This document shows, one piece after another, positions 1-8,680 of a DNA stretch of 11,701 nucleotides (within the stretch, counting starts at the first letter, position 1; each line of letters opens with the position of its first letter). The notes below the pieces were generated by a model, which saw nothing but the letters and a program-made list of their open reading frames with translations, made no database searches and was not told the origin of the DNA. The DNA lies in the NCBI GenBank assembly GCA_016926495.1, contig JAFGOL010000073.1, positions 1-11,701 of the forward strand, given 5' to 3'. A program made the translations under genes and the position numbers. This DNA is from Oligoflexia bacterium (GTDB lineage: Bacteria; Bdellovibrionota; JAFGOL01).

Positions 1-1027
<1,027 letters not shown>

Positions 1028-1041
<14 letters not shown>

Positions 1042-1056
1042 CACTTCATGTGTCAA
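1028..1056 (-). promoter_or_regulatory. Candidate sigma70-type promoter for mreB
   Basis: On the minus strand a perfect -35 hexamer TTGACA lies at 1056-1051. At the ideal 17-bp spacing the -10 position is TAAGCT (1033-1028), which matches the consensus at only three of six bases. Other AT-rich hexamers at 14-16 bp spacing are possible. The site lies 45-75 bases upstream of the mreB ATG and within the gap after the pump gene, so it could give mreB transcription independent of the efflux genes. The -35 is convincing and the -10 is not; the overlap with the palindrome suggests control by a bound protein. Confidence 0.4.
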
Positions 1057-1063
1057 GATTGAT

Positions 1064-4000
1064 TTAATCGGCTTTTGGCCGTGCTTTCACTCCGTAAAAG
1101 ATCCTGTAGGCGGTTGACAGAAGTGCCGGTAGCGACAGCATGGTCAGTAATGTTGAAAACAGGAGTCCCCACCCCATCACAAGGCTCATGGTCTGCATAA
1201 AAACATTGACACCGAAAAGCTCGTAAGCCGCGGGGAATAATCCGGCCAGCGTTGTAACACTGGTTAGAAAAATCGGACGCAGCCTCCTTCTTGAACCCTC
1301 GATAATTGCCTGGTCAAACGGCAATTTCTTTACGGAATAATACTCCCTGATAGTTCTTATAAGCAGAATGGAATCGTTAACAACAACACCGCTCAATCCC
1401 ACCAGTGATATCAGGGCGCTTACGGAGACAGGCATCCCGTGCGCAATCAGGGCAAGGACGGCCCCGGCAAGGCCGAAAGGGATCGCCGAAATGATAAAAA
1501 ACGGCTCTTTCATGTTGCCGAATATCAGGCTTATGATCATGTAGATTGCCATAAACGCTATTATGGCGAGTTTGGCAATGTCCCTGATCACTTCTATTCT
1601 TTCTTTCTCCTCGCCTCCGAATTCAACCATGACCCCCTTATACTTATCGTCGAGTTTATCAACGATCTTTCCAAGCCTGCTGTTGGCTTCGGTTACTGAT
1701 ATTACATCCAGATCATTCTCTGCCGTAAGACCTATAAACCTTATCTGGGAGGCCCTGTTAATTACGCTCTGTGCCGAATTTTTTTCAAGAGTTACAAGAC
1801 TGCCAAGCGTGGCATAGGTACCCGGTTTTGTGGGCATTTTTATTTTAAGCAGGTTATTAATATCATTCCTGAGTTCCCTGGGAAAAGTAACCCTTATATA
1901 GCAATCGTTCATACCCTGCCTGATGCTGGAAATTCTTGTGCCTTCAAAAGCACTCATGGCTACCAGTTGTATATCATACGCTGAAATACCGAGTTCCTTT
2001 GCAAGCTTCTGATTAAGTTTCATTGTATATTCATACTTTCCCCTGGACAGGGTATCACTAATATCAGACAACCCTTTTATTTTTGTCATCTCCTGCTTCA
2101 GAATGTCGGTTACCTCAATAATCTGCTCAATATTGTCCCCCTTTATTTGCAAATCAATAGGTTTACCGGTGGGGGGTCCCCCCTTCTGTATATCAAAAGA
2201 TACCTCGTAGCCTTCCATATCAAGCTTGCTGACCGTGCTCCTTATATCGTTGATCACATCCGTCTCGTCCCTCTCCCTTTTGTCCAGATCGGGAAAATAC
2301 GCGGTTATCATGGCGTAATTGGTACCCAGGTCCACAAAAGCGCCGTGCTGCCTGGACGAAGATCCTATCTGGGTCGAGAATGATTTAATATCCCGGGGAA
2401 TAAAGCTTTTAACGGCCTCGTCGACTTTTGCCGCTACCCTGGTTGTCTGCTCCAGGGATATATTGTCAGGACCTTTAATAATAATTCCGAAACTGACCGC
2501 CCCTTTAAGAGAAAATAATTCAAATTTAAGTTTTTTATAGGAAAGCCAGGACACGCCCACCAGAAAAACAACCGTCAGAAATGTTATAAAGTACCGTTTC
2601 TTAACAACCCACACTATTATCCCGGAATATGAAAAATCGATAAATCTCATCAGTAAATTAGGTTGCGCGATTTTACCCCTGTCTGCTCCCTTTAAAATAT
2701 GAACAGCATGATTGGGAAGTATAAAAAAGCATTCGAAAAGGGAAAATGCCAGCGCCGAAATTACCGCCACCGGAATTATAGACATAAACTTGCCCATAAT
2801 ACCTTTCATGAAGATTAGCGGGATAAACGCTACTATGGTGGTACTGACAGCTCCTATGACAGGCAACATTACCTGCATGGTCCCTCTCACTCCCGCCTCT
2901 TCAAGGGGCATTCCGTTTTCAACATTATAAAAAATATTTTCCGAAACAACTATCCCGTCGTCAACGAGCATACCCAATACAAGGATAATTCCTATCAACG
3001 TCATCATGTTGAGACTGAATCCCATTAAATAAACAACAATAATACTGCCGAACAGGGCGATAGGTATGCCGATGGAAGTAACAAACGACATTCTGAAACA
3101 ATTTAATCCTACAAAAAGCATCAGAATAACAAGCACAAGACCCACGCCGGCATTCTGGACCGTAAACGTAAGGGTGTCCTTAACATAGTACGAATCATCC
3201 CATATGATATCGTAACTGACGCCCTCAGGCAGGAGATCCTTTATTCTCTCCAGTTCCTTCCTTACTCTGTTAACGGTCTTGATCGTGTCCGCCGACTCCA
3301 TCTTTCTGACGGAAAGACCGAGGGCGACCCTGTTATCATACCTGAACACGGTCCTGTCGTCTTCAAATCCGGCCACGACACGCGCCAGGTCCTTTATTTT
3401 TATACCCTTCCCGAATTCATTAACCCTTACAACAAGGTCACTTATCTTGTCGGTACTGTCCAGCTCATTGTCAAAACGTATCTGGGTATCTTCGTACCTG
3501 GACACGATACTGCCCGCCGGACCGCTTTTATTATAAGAGGTAATAACGGAAATCATGTCGTTCAGTGACACGTTATACCTGATAAGGCTTTCGGGATCGG
3601 CTTCAATATCAAAGACGGGATCTTTTTTACCCTGTGGCTCGACTCCGGCAACACCGTCAAGGTTTTTTAAATGCGTTTCCACGATATCACTGGCCTGGTA
3701 TAATTTTTCAATCCCCTGCTCCGAATACAGTACCGGGAAAAAAACAGGAAAGCTGTTGGATTTGACCTCGAATATCTGCGGTTTGTCCACCCCTTCGGGA
3801 AATTTTTTCACCTGGTCAATGGCCCTGAAAAGATCAGCGGCTACCTTGTCCTGGTCCTTGATATCAGGATCAATCTCAACCCATACCCTGCTGACACCCG
3901 TATAAGACGCCGACATCAGCTTGCTTATACCTTCAACCTTGGCGAGTTCGTCTTCAATGGGAATTGTTATGAGTTTTTCGACGTCAAGGGGAGAAGCGCC

Positions 4001-4159
4001 GGGATACACCGTTGTAAAATACACTGACCCGAGATTTACAACAGGTCTTGCCTCCTTTTTAATAGATAAAAAGACAATGCCGCCTCCCACAAGAAAGAAA
4101 ACCGAAATAAAATTGACCAGCAAAGAATTTTTTATGAAAAACCTTATCAAGCGCTCCAA
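1064..4159 (-). CDS. RND-family efflux transporter, inner-membrane permease subunit
   Basis: AcrB-like proton-driven exporter of 1031 residues, the usual family length. TM1 is at about 11-31, a large periplasmic domain at 32-330, TM2-6 at 333-488, TM7 at 522-540, a second periplasmic domain, and TM8-12 from about 862 on. TM4 carries GMLVDDGIVVSEN (396-408) with the paired proton-relay aspartates D400 and D401. TM10 reads GLSGVVVNDSILL (921-933): the lysine typical of AcrB/HAE1 pumps is absent and Asn928-Asp929 sit in that stretch, which suggests a non-AcrB RND branch. The start is TTG at 4159. The ribosome site GAGG overlaps the stop of the upstream channel gene, and the gap between the two genes is 5 bases, so they are probably translated together. 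Substrate cannot be read from sequence. No adaptor (MFP) gene is adjacent. Confidence 0.93.
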   Translation of the reverse strand: MERLIRFFIKNSLLVNFISVFFLVGGGIVFLSIKKEARPVVNLGSVYFTTVYPGASPLDVEKLITIPIEDELAKVEGISKLMSASYTGVSRVWVEIDPDIKDQDKVAADLFRAIDQVKKFPEGVDKPQIFEVKSNSFPVFFPVLYSEQGIEKLYQASDIVETHLKNLDGVAGVEPQGKKDPVFDIEADPESLIRYNVSLNDMISVITSYNKSGPAGSIVSRYEDTQIRFDNELDSTDKISDLVVRVNEFGKGIKIKDLARVVAGFEDDRTVFRYDNRVALGLSVRKMESADTIKTVNRVRKELERIKDLLPEGVSYDIIWDDSYYVKDTLTFTVQNAGVGLVLVILMLFVGLNCFRMSFVTSIGIPIALFGSIIVVYLMGFSLNMMTLIGIILVLGMLVDDGIVVSENIFYNVENGMPLEEAGVRGTMQVMLPVIGAVSTTIVAFIPLIFMKGIMGKFMSIIPVAVISALAFSLFECFFILPNHAVHILKGADRGKIAQPNLLMRFIDFSYSGIIVWVVKKRYFITFLTVVFLVGVSWLSYKKLKFELFSLKGAVSFGIIIKGPDNISLEQTTRVAAKVDEAVKSFIPRDIKSFSTQIGSSSRQHGAFVDLGTNYAMITAYFPDLDKRERDETDVINDIRSTVSKLDMEGYEVSFDIQKGGPPTGKPIDLQIKGDNIEQIIEVTDILKQEMTKIKGLSDISDTLSRGKYEYTMKLNQKLAKELGISAYDIQLVAMSAFEGTRISSIRQGMNDCYIRVTFPRELRNDINNLLKIKMPTKPGTYATLGSLVTLEKNSAQSVINRASQIRFIGLTAENDLDVISVTEANSRLGKIVDKLDDKYKGVMVEFGGEEKERIEVIRDIAKLAIIAFMAIYMIISLIFGNMKEPFFIISAIPFGLAGAVLALIAHGMPVSVSALISLVGLSGVVVNDSILLIRTIREYYSVKKLPFDQAIIEGSRRRLRPIFLTSVTTLAGLFPAAYELFGVNVFMQTMSLVMGWGLLFSTLLTMLSLPALLSTAYRIFYGVKARPKAD

Positions 4160-4164
4160 GTTCT

Positions 4165-5565
4165 CTACCTCACAAACGTCTCAAGATTACCTTTAAGCCA
4201 GGCAAGCAGGTATACCGATTCAAGGATCGCGTACTTGATCTTGACCGTCTCAATACCGGAAAGCGCCATGGCGTTTTGGGCGTCGACAACATCGCTCATG
4301 CTACTTCGTCCGAGCCTGAACGCACTCCATTCCAGGGAATATCTCCTTTTAAGCTTCGCGAAGCTTTTTTCCGAAATTTCAAGTTGCCTGTCATAGGAAT
4401 CTATATTATTCAGTGCGGTGGCAACGTTCTTATCAATCTCAAGCTTTTTATACGTAAGCCTGGCATCAAGCGAATCCATGTACAGCCTGCTTGCCGAAAG
4501 CGCGTAACCGGGACCGGTATTTGCGATATCCCATATAAAATTGACACCGACAAAATATCCCTGCTCCGACCACCGTGAATACGCCGAATTAAAGTTATCG
4601 CCTATTCCGCCCGCTGATACGGACCCGTTAAGAAGAAGCTTTGGCAACTTGTTATTAAGGGCCGTGTCTTCTTCCTCTTTCGCGATATTCAACTGATTTT
4701 CAAGCGCCGCAAGTTCCCTGTTCTTCAGTTCCAAATCCCTGACTTTCGCTATTACTGAAGGAATAAACCCGGAGGGTAAATCCTGTATGACGTAAGGCTC
4801 CGGATCAAAACCGGAAAACGAGGCCAGCTTATTCAGCAACTCCCGGTATGCCCTTGCCGCTTCTTCAACTCCCCTTTTTCCGTCAATGGAATTGGATTCC
4901 GCCCATAAATAATGTCTTTCTTCAGTGCTGCCGAACTTTTTCTTTCTTTTCATTACGGAGAGCAGTTGTTCCGCGCTTCCGCTCAATGTTTCCGCGACTT
5001 TTATCTGTTCCTTCAGAAATCTCGTGTTCAGAAAGAGCTTGAGCGCGTTGTATATCAGCTGCTCCCTGCTGTCGGCGTATGTATCGGACGATTCAGCAAG
5101 CTTCAATTCAATGATCCTCATTTCCCGCCTGTCATTAACCCCGAAAAAATTGTTCAACACAGGTACGGAGACAGAGAGGCTTGTAACAGGAATAGAGCCG
5201 CTTTGCGGTGCCGGAAAATACGGCATTGAGGCGGTAATACCGGAATATTTATGTGACAGCTTTGTATCCAGGCCGTATTGCCAGTATTTTTTCAATCCCG
5301 CTTCAAAAGACTTTGACAATATGTTGTCAACGGAGAAATTACCCCCTATGGCTCCGTCCTGATCGCTGTACGCGAAATCGGCGTAAAAATAGGTATCAAA
5401 CTTTCCCCTGGGTATTTTCGCGGTCTCATCGCCCGCCAGGTACGCGTAATGGAGCTCCCTTACGGCGTTGCCCTCGGTACAGAATTTATCCACGAACAAA
5501 GAGACAGGCTCCTTGTCGGAAGAAAACAAAAAAGCTGCGGCAAACAGCATTTCAATAAAAAACAT
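4165..5565 (-). CDS. TolC-family outer-membrane efflux channel
   Basis: Outer-membrane factor expected to form a trimeric beta-barrel/alpha-barrel exit duct for the RND pump encoded next. With the start chosen here it has 466 residues, normal for the family. It shows the duplicated OEP pattern: long charged helices at roughly 145-240 and again at about 285-310 and 360-420, separated by beta-strand-like segments, and the C-terminal signature FRLGRSSMSDVVDAQNA (416-432). The reading frame is open to 5691, but that would overlap the divergent sirtuin gene. ATG 5565 has an AGGG site 8-9 bases upstream and begins MFFIEMLFAAAFLFSSDKEP, a short hydrophobic signal-like segment. ATG 5574 is an alternative but sits directly on the AGGG. 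The leader is odd in lacking a basic n-region. The stop overlaps the pump's ribosome site. Confidence 0.88.
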   Translation of the reverse strand: MFFIEMLFAAAFLFSSDKEPVSLFVDKFCTEGNAVRELHYAYLAGDETAKIPRGKFDTYFYADFAYSDQDGAIGGNFSVDNILSKSFEAGLKKYWQYGLDTKLSHKYSGITASMPYFPAPQSGSIPVTSLSVSVPVLNNFFGVNDRREMRIIELKLAESSDTYADSREQLIYNALKLFLNTRFLKEQIKVAETLSGSAEQLLSVMKRKKKFGSTEERHYLWAESNSIDGKRGVEEAARAYRELLNKLASFSGFDPEPYVIQDLPSGFIPSVIAKVRDLELKNRELAALENQLNIAKEEEDTALNNKLPKLLLNGSVSAGGIGDNFNSAYSRWSEQGYFVGVNFIWDIANTGPGYALSASRLYMDSLDARLTYKKLEIDKNVATALNNIDSYDRQLEISEKSFAKLKRRYSLEWSAFRLGRSSMSDVVDAQNAMALSGIETVKIKYAILESVYLLAWLKGNLETFVR

Positions 5566-5595
5566 CAATTGCATCCCTATACAATACAGCCGGAA

Positions 5596-5624
5596 ATAAT
5601 CAAGCGGAAGAGTTTTTTGTTGAA
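5596..5624 (-). promoter_or_regulatory. Weak candidate promoter for the OMF-RND genes
   Basis: On the minus strand TTCAAC (5624-5619) and GATTAT (5601-5596) are separated by exactly 17 bp and lie about 30 bases upstream of the channel gene start. Each hexamer matches the sigma70 consensus only partly (GATTAT 4/6). It is offered because a promoter must lie in this 101-base divergent region and this is the best-spaced pair I found. The -35 overlaps the -35 of the opposite candidate promoter, so polymerase binding would be mutually exclusive. Confidence 0.25.
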
Positions 5625-5645
5625 GTATCGGGAAAAAAGTATAGA
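5617..5645 (+). promoter_or_regulatory. Candidate promoter for the sirtuin operon
   Basis: TTGTTG (5617-5622) and TATAGA (5640-5645) are separated by 17 bp, ending 21 bases before the sirtuin ATG. The expected transcript start near 5652 would leave a very short leader containing just the TAGGAG ribosome site (5653-5658). Matches are 3/6 at -35 and 4/6 at -10. The rest of the divergent gap (5566-5666) holds nothing else I can recognise, only ribosome sites and an A-rich stretch. Confidence 0.35.
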
Positions 5646-5666
5646 TAGGCTTTAGGAGAGCGGAAA

Positions 5667-6374
5667 ATGAAGGGCTTTTACTACAAACCAAAAACCGGTG
5701 ATAGAATCGTTGTTCTTACCGGTGCGGGAATTTCCGCCGAGTCCGGTATCAGGAATGAATTCAACGTCGAGGAAGTCGCGACGCCTCAGGCTTTTATCGA
5801 CAATCCCGACAAGGTCATGAATTTTTACAGATCAAGGGCAAATGAACTTAAAAATACCGGTCCGAACGCCGCGCACACATCCCTTGCCGTGCTTGAGGCA
5901 AAATTCAAAGACAACTTCACCCTCATAACCCAGAATATTGACAATTTGCATCAAAAAGCGGGATCCAGAAGGATATTATCCATGCACGGGGAACTCTCCA
6001 AGGGAAGATGCTCCGAATGCGGCTATATAATAAATGAATTCGATTACTTATATACTTCTTTTGATTGCCCGGTATGTAAATCGAACAAACGGATCAGGCC
6101 CCATGTAGTATGGTTCGGAGAAATTCCCTTGTATATGGACGAAATATTAAATAGTATCGATAAGGCCAATTTATTCGTCGCAATCGGGACGAGCGGATCG
6201 GTATACCCCGCTTCCATGTTTGTTGAGGCTGCGTCCGGGTGCGGAGCTACAACGGTACTGATCAACACCGAACCGCCCGAAAACAGTTCCTGCTTTGAAT
6301 TTCATTTGTACGGCAAAGCCGCCAGGCTTGTGCCGGATTTTGTAAACCATCTGATGGCAAATACGGGGGAGTAA
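5667..6374 (+). CDS. SIR2-family NAD-dependent protein deacylase (CobB/SIRT5-like) with a shortened cofactor loop
   Basis: Predicted cytoplasmic sirtuin of 235 residues that removes acyl groups from lysines using NAD. Visible motifs, in order: GAGISAESGI (19-28), YxxR as YRSR (54-57), TQNIDNLH (88-95), catalytic His in MHGE (H107), a zinc ribbon C115-x2-C118 ... C134-x2-C137, HVVWFGE (146-152), GTSGSVYP (174-181), and NTEPP (200-204). The YxxR pair is the class III signature linked to succinyl/malonyl-lysine. Oddity: after GAGISAESGI, sirtuins normally continue with TFRD..GLW.. before the VEEVATPxAF segment. Here only RNEFN intervenes, an in-frame loss of about 11-12 residues from the flexible NAD-binding loop. 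Start ATG 5667 has TAGGAG eight bases upstream. It is the first gene of a plus-strand operon; the next gene begins 6 bases after its stop. Family assignment is secure; activity is uncertain because of the loop. Confidence 0.93.
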   Translation: MKGFYYKPKTGDRIVVLTGAGISAESGIRNEFNVEEVATPQAFIDNPDKVMNFYRSRANELKNTGPNAAHTSLAVLEAKFKDNFTLITQNIDNLHQKAGSRRILSMHGELSKGRCSECGYIINEFDYLYTSFDCPVCKSNKRIRPHVVWFGEIPLYMDEILNSIDKANLFVAIGTSGSVYPASMFVEAASGCGATTVLINTEPPENSSCFEFHLYGKAARLVPDFVNHLMANTGE

Positions 6375-6380
6375 ACGTCC

Positions 6381-7928
6381 ATGAGCAAATCTCCGAAACT
6401 TGACAACAACGTATTCGACGAAATCTCCAAAAGGGTTTATAACATTTTTGCCAAAAACAAGAATACCGACAACATTTCCATACTGATAAAAGAGGCTATC
6501 GAAGACGAAAAAAATATAATAAAACAGGAAAGAAATAAAAAAACATCATCGCTCAAAAAGCTGAAATTCATAAAATCCCTCAACTGCAAAAGGGCCGGGA
6601 CCGGTGACATTAAAAAGATTGCCGGATACTACGCGAGGGAAATTCATTGCAACTTTAACACGATACTGTACACCTTTCTGCAAAAGCTCTCGCCGTTCGT
6701 TCTGAATTTTTGGCTGAATTCGCTCTCCCTTATACAGTTTTTCAGAAACTTCAGGGGTATGAAGGAACTTGAAAAAAGGATAGTGGTAAGGGGAAATATC
6801 GAACTGATCAAACGCCTGGAAAAGTTCGGCGCACTTGTGATAGTACCCACACACGTAAGTAACTTCGATTCCCTTGTAATAGGACATCTGATCCATTTTG
6901 CCGGGCTGCGCCCGCCTTTATGGGGAGCCGGGCTGAATCTGTACAAGGGTTTTACCATAAGTTACATCATGAACAACATCGGCTGCTACAAGGTGGACAG
7001 AAGAAAAAAGAACCGGATTTACATTGAGACCCTCCGTGAATATTCCACCTTTTTTCTTGAAAAGGGTTACAACGCTATATTTTATCCCGGGGGTACAAGG
7101 TCAAGGACCGGAGAAATAGAAAACAAGGTAAAACTGGGGCTGCTTGGTACGGTAATAAACGCCTATATCAATAACATTAAAACCGGTAAGACCAAGGCCA
7201 ATATATACGTGGTGCCGATAAGCCTGTCTTACTCCATAGTTCCAGAAGCCGAGGAACTGGCGCTCGAATATTTTTTCGGCAAGAAAAAAAAGGATAAAAT
7301 TCTGGAAAGAATTTCCAGGAGGGCAAGCCTGGTGGGAAGAACGCTGAAAAGGCTGTGGAAAAACATAATGCTTGATAACCCTATCTACCTGACCCTGGGC
7401 GATCCCATGGACCCGCTGGGCAATTACGTAAACCACGAGGGTATATCGGTTGACGAAAAGGGCATACCCATCAATCTCGCGAGTGTTGTTGCAGGAAAGG
7501 AAATCAATATTGATAACGACAGCTCAAAAAGAAGAATTACGCACCAGTTGGGCAAAAAAATAACCGAGAGCTTTCATAAGTATAATACCATAACGCCAAA
7601 CCAGATTTTTCTGTATTCCATTCTGAGCTTCATACAAAAAAAGCATCATGAACTTTCAATTAACGAGATTGTTCTGCTCAAACCCGAAAAAAACAGGATA
7701 TCCCGCGACGAACTCATTGAAGAAATAAAACTGACCATGGACAAGATAGAAGAAAAAAAATTACTGGGTAAAAACGATACTGAAACTATTTTCAACTCGG
7801 GGATTGATACATTTACCAGCAATTACGCGAGCAGGATCATCAGCAATAAAAAAGGATTTATTCTACCCAACAAGCCCGCGACAATATGGTTTTACTCTTC
7901 AAGGATCAGGCAGTATCTGGACGAATAA
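6381..7928 (+). CDS. PlsB/AGPAT-like acyltransferase (glycerol-3-phosphate acyltransferase family)
   Basis: Membrane-associated acyltransferase of 515 residues, probably esterifying a fatty acyl chain to glycerol-3-phosphate, lysophosphatidate or a related alcohol. The catalytic core is central: motif I HVSNFD (H158-x4-D163), a motif II-like stretch WGAGLNLYKG (181-190) and GCYKVDR (201-207), motif III FYPGGTRSRTG (234-244), motif IV VPISLSY (278-284). Motif III has Gly237 where FPEGTRS/EGGRSRTG-type enzymes have Glu. A lysine-rich N-terminal region of about 135 residues and a C-terminal extension of over 150 residues give a PlsB-like architecture, shorter than E. coli PlsB (about 800). Hydrophobic stretches occur near 90-120. 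The ribosome site GGGGGAG (6365-6371) overlaps the end of the sirtuin gene, so the two are probably coupled. Exact acceptor is not deducible; a standalone AGPAT role is the main alternative. Confidence 0.85.
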   Translation: MSKSPKLDNNVFDEISKRVYNIFAKNKNTDNISILIKEAIEDEKNIIKQERNKKTSSLKKLKFIKSLNCKRAGTGDIKKIAGYYAREIHCNFNTILYTFLQKLSPFVLNFWLNSLSLIQFFRNFRGMKELEKRIVVRGNIELIKRLEKFGALVIVPTHVSNFDSLVIGHLIHFAGLRPPLWGAGLNLYKGFTISYIMNNIGCYKVDRRKKNRIYIETLREYSTFFLEKGYNAIFYPGGTRSRTGEIENKVKLGLLGTVINAYINNIKTGKTKANIYVVPISLSYSIVPEAEELALEYFFGKKKKDKILERISRRASLVGRTLKRLWKNIMLDNPIYLTLGDPMDPLGNYVNHEGISVDEKGIPINLASVVAGKEINIDNDSSKRRITHQLGKKITESFHKYNTITPNQIFLYSILSFIQKKHHELSINEIVLLKPEKNRISRDELIEEIKLTMDKIEEKKLLGKNDTETIFNSGIDTFTSNYASRIISNKKGFILPNKPATIWFYSSRIRQYLDE

Positions 7929-7951
7929 TCCTTACACAGGGAGCAGATAAC

Positions 7952-8674
7952 ATGAAACTTCAGGTAATCGGGTCGGGAGAAGCTTTTGACGGCGAAAAGG
8001 TTAACTCTTCATTTCTTTTGTCCGGGGAAAAAACGAAACTGCTCATTGACTGCGGCTTTACGGTGCCACACGCGTTATGGCGCATGAACATAAGAGATAT
8101 TGACGGCGTATATATAACGCACTTCCACGGTGACCACGTAATGGGGCTGCCCGCCCTGATTACAAGGATGTTTGAGGAACAAAGGAAAGAGCCCTTGATC
8201 ATAATAGGACAAACCGGCGCAAGGGACTACGTGATAAACATACTGGATTCAGCATACAGGGGGATTTATTCCAAACTGTGCTACGAACTGCTTTTTTACG
8301 AAAAAACCGCAAACCACAGGTTCAACGAATTCGATATGCAATTCACCAACACAACACACTCGGTAAGCAACCAGGCCGTATGCGTTACAAGCAACAACAA
8401 AACCATATGTTTCAGCGGAGACGGCGCACCGACCGAAAAATTAATTAAACTCTATACCAGGCATCCGAACTCCATAGTCATACAGGAATGTTTCACCCTT
8501 AAAAAAGACAGCCCTTATCACTGCTCGCTCGATGAAATCCTCGAAATAAGGAACGGGCGTGACATAAACTTTATCCTTACCCATCTTTCCCGGCATGAAA
8601 AAAACGAAATCAAGCTGGCAGCCGGAAGAAACAATATTAAAGTATGCGAAGACGGGGAAATAATCTTTGTATAA
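7952..8674 (+). CDS. MBL-fold metallo-hydrolase, RNase Z-like
   Basis: Beta-lactamase-fold hydrolase of 240 residues. The metal-binding set is present: HFHGDH (57-62), TTHS with H136, SGDG with bridging D157, and THLSRHE with H211. The order and the ILTHLSRHE ending resemble RNase Z (tRNA 3' endonuclease, usually about 300 residues). The protein is shorter, and I cannot see a clear exosite arm, so a phosphodiesterase or other small MBL hydrolase remains possible. The open frame extends back to 7886 inside the acyltransferase gene, but ATG 7952 has AGGGAG (7938-7943) at 8 bases and begins MKLQVIGSGEAF, the usual first beta strand of the fold. It is the third gene of the sirtuin-acyltransferase unit, 23 bases after its neighbour. 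Its stop is 6 bases from the stop of the convergent DUF4416 gene. Confidence 0.88.
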   Translation: MKLQVIGSGEAFDGEKVNSSFLLSGEKTKLLIDCGFTVPHALWRMNIRDIDGVYITHFHGDHVMGLPALITRMFEEQRKEPLIIIGQTGARDYVINILDSAYRGIYSKLCYELLFYEKTANHRFNEFDMQFTNTTHSVSNQAVCVTSNNKTICFSGDGAPTEKLIKLYTRHPNSIVIQECFTLKKDSPYHCSLDEILEIRNGRDINFILTHLSRHEKNEIKLAAGRNNIKVCEDGEIIFV

Positions 8675-8680
8675 CGGGGC

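Noticed and set aside
1439..4196. Several plus-strand open frames opposite the RND pump gene
   Set aside because: They are shadows of the pump frame, low in recognisable motifs and without good ribosome sites.
5566..5691. Longer start of the outer-membrane channel at 5691
   Set aside because: It would overlap the divergent sirtuin start and its promoter region, and would bury the hydrophobic leader that begins at 5565.
5740..5775. Frameshift in the sirtuin gene as the cause of the missing loop
   Set aside because: The reading frame is continuous through the region and the family motifs continue in the same frame; only an in-frame loss fits.
6546..7436. Minus-strand open frames inside the acyltransferase gene
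   Set aside because: They lie antisense to a gene with clear catalytic motifs and look like shadow translations.
7886..7951. Longer start of the MBL hydrolase inside the acyltransferase gene
   Set aside because: ATG 7952 has a well-spaced ribosome site and matches the first strand of the fold.
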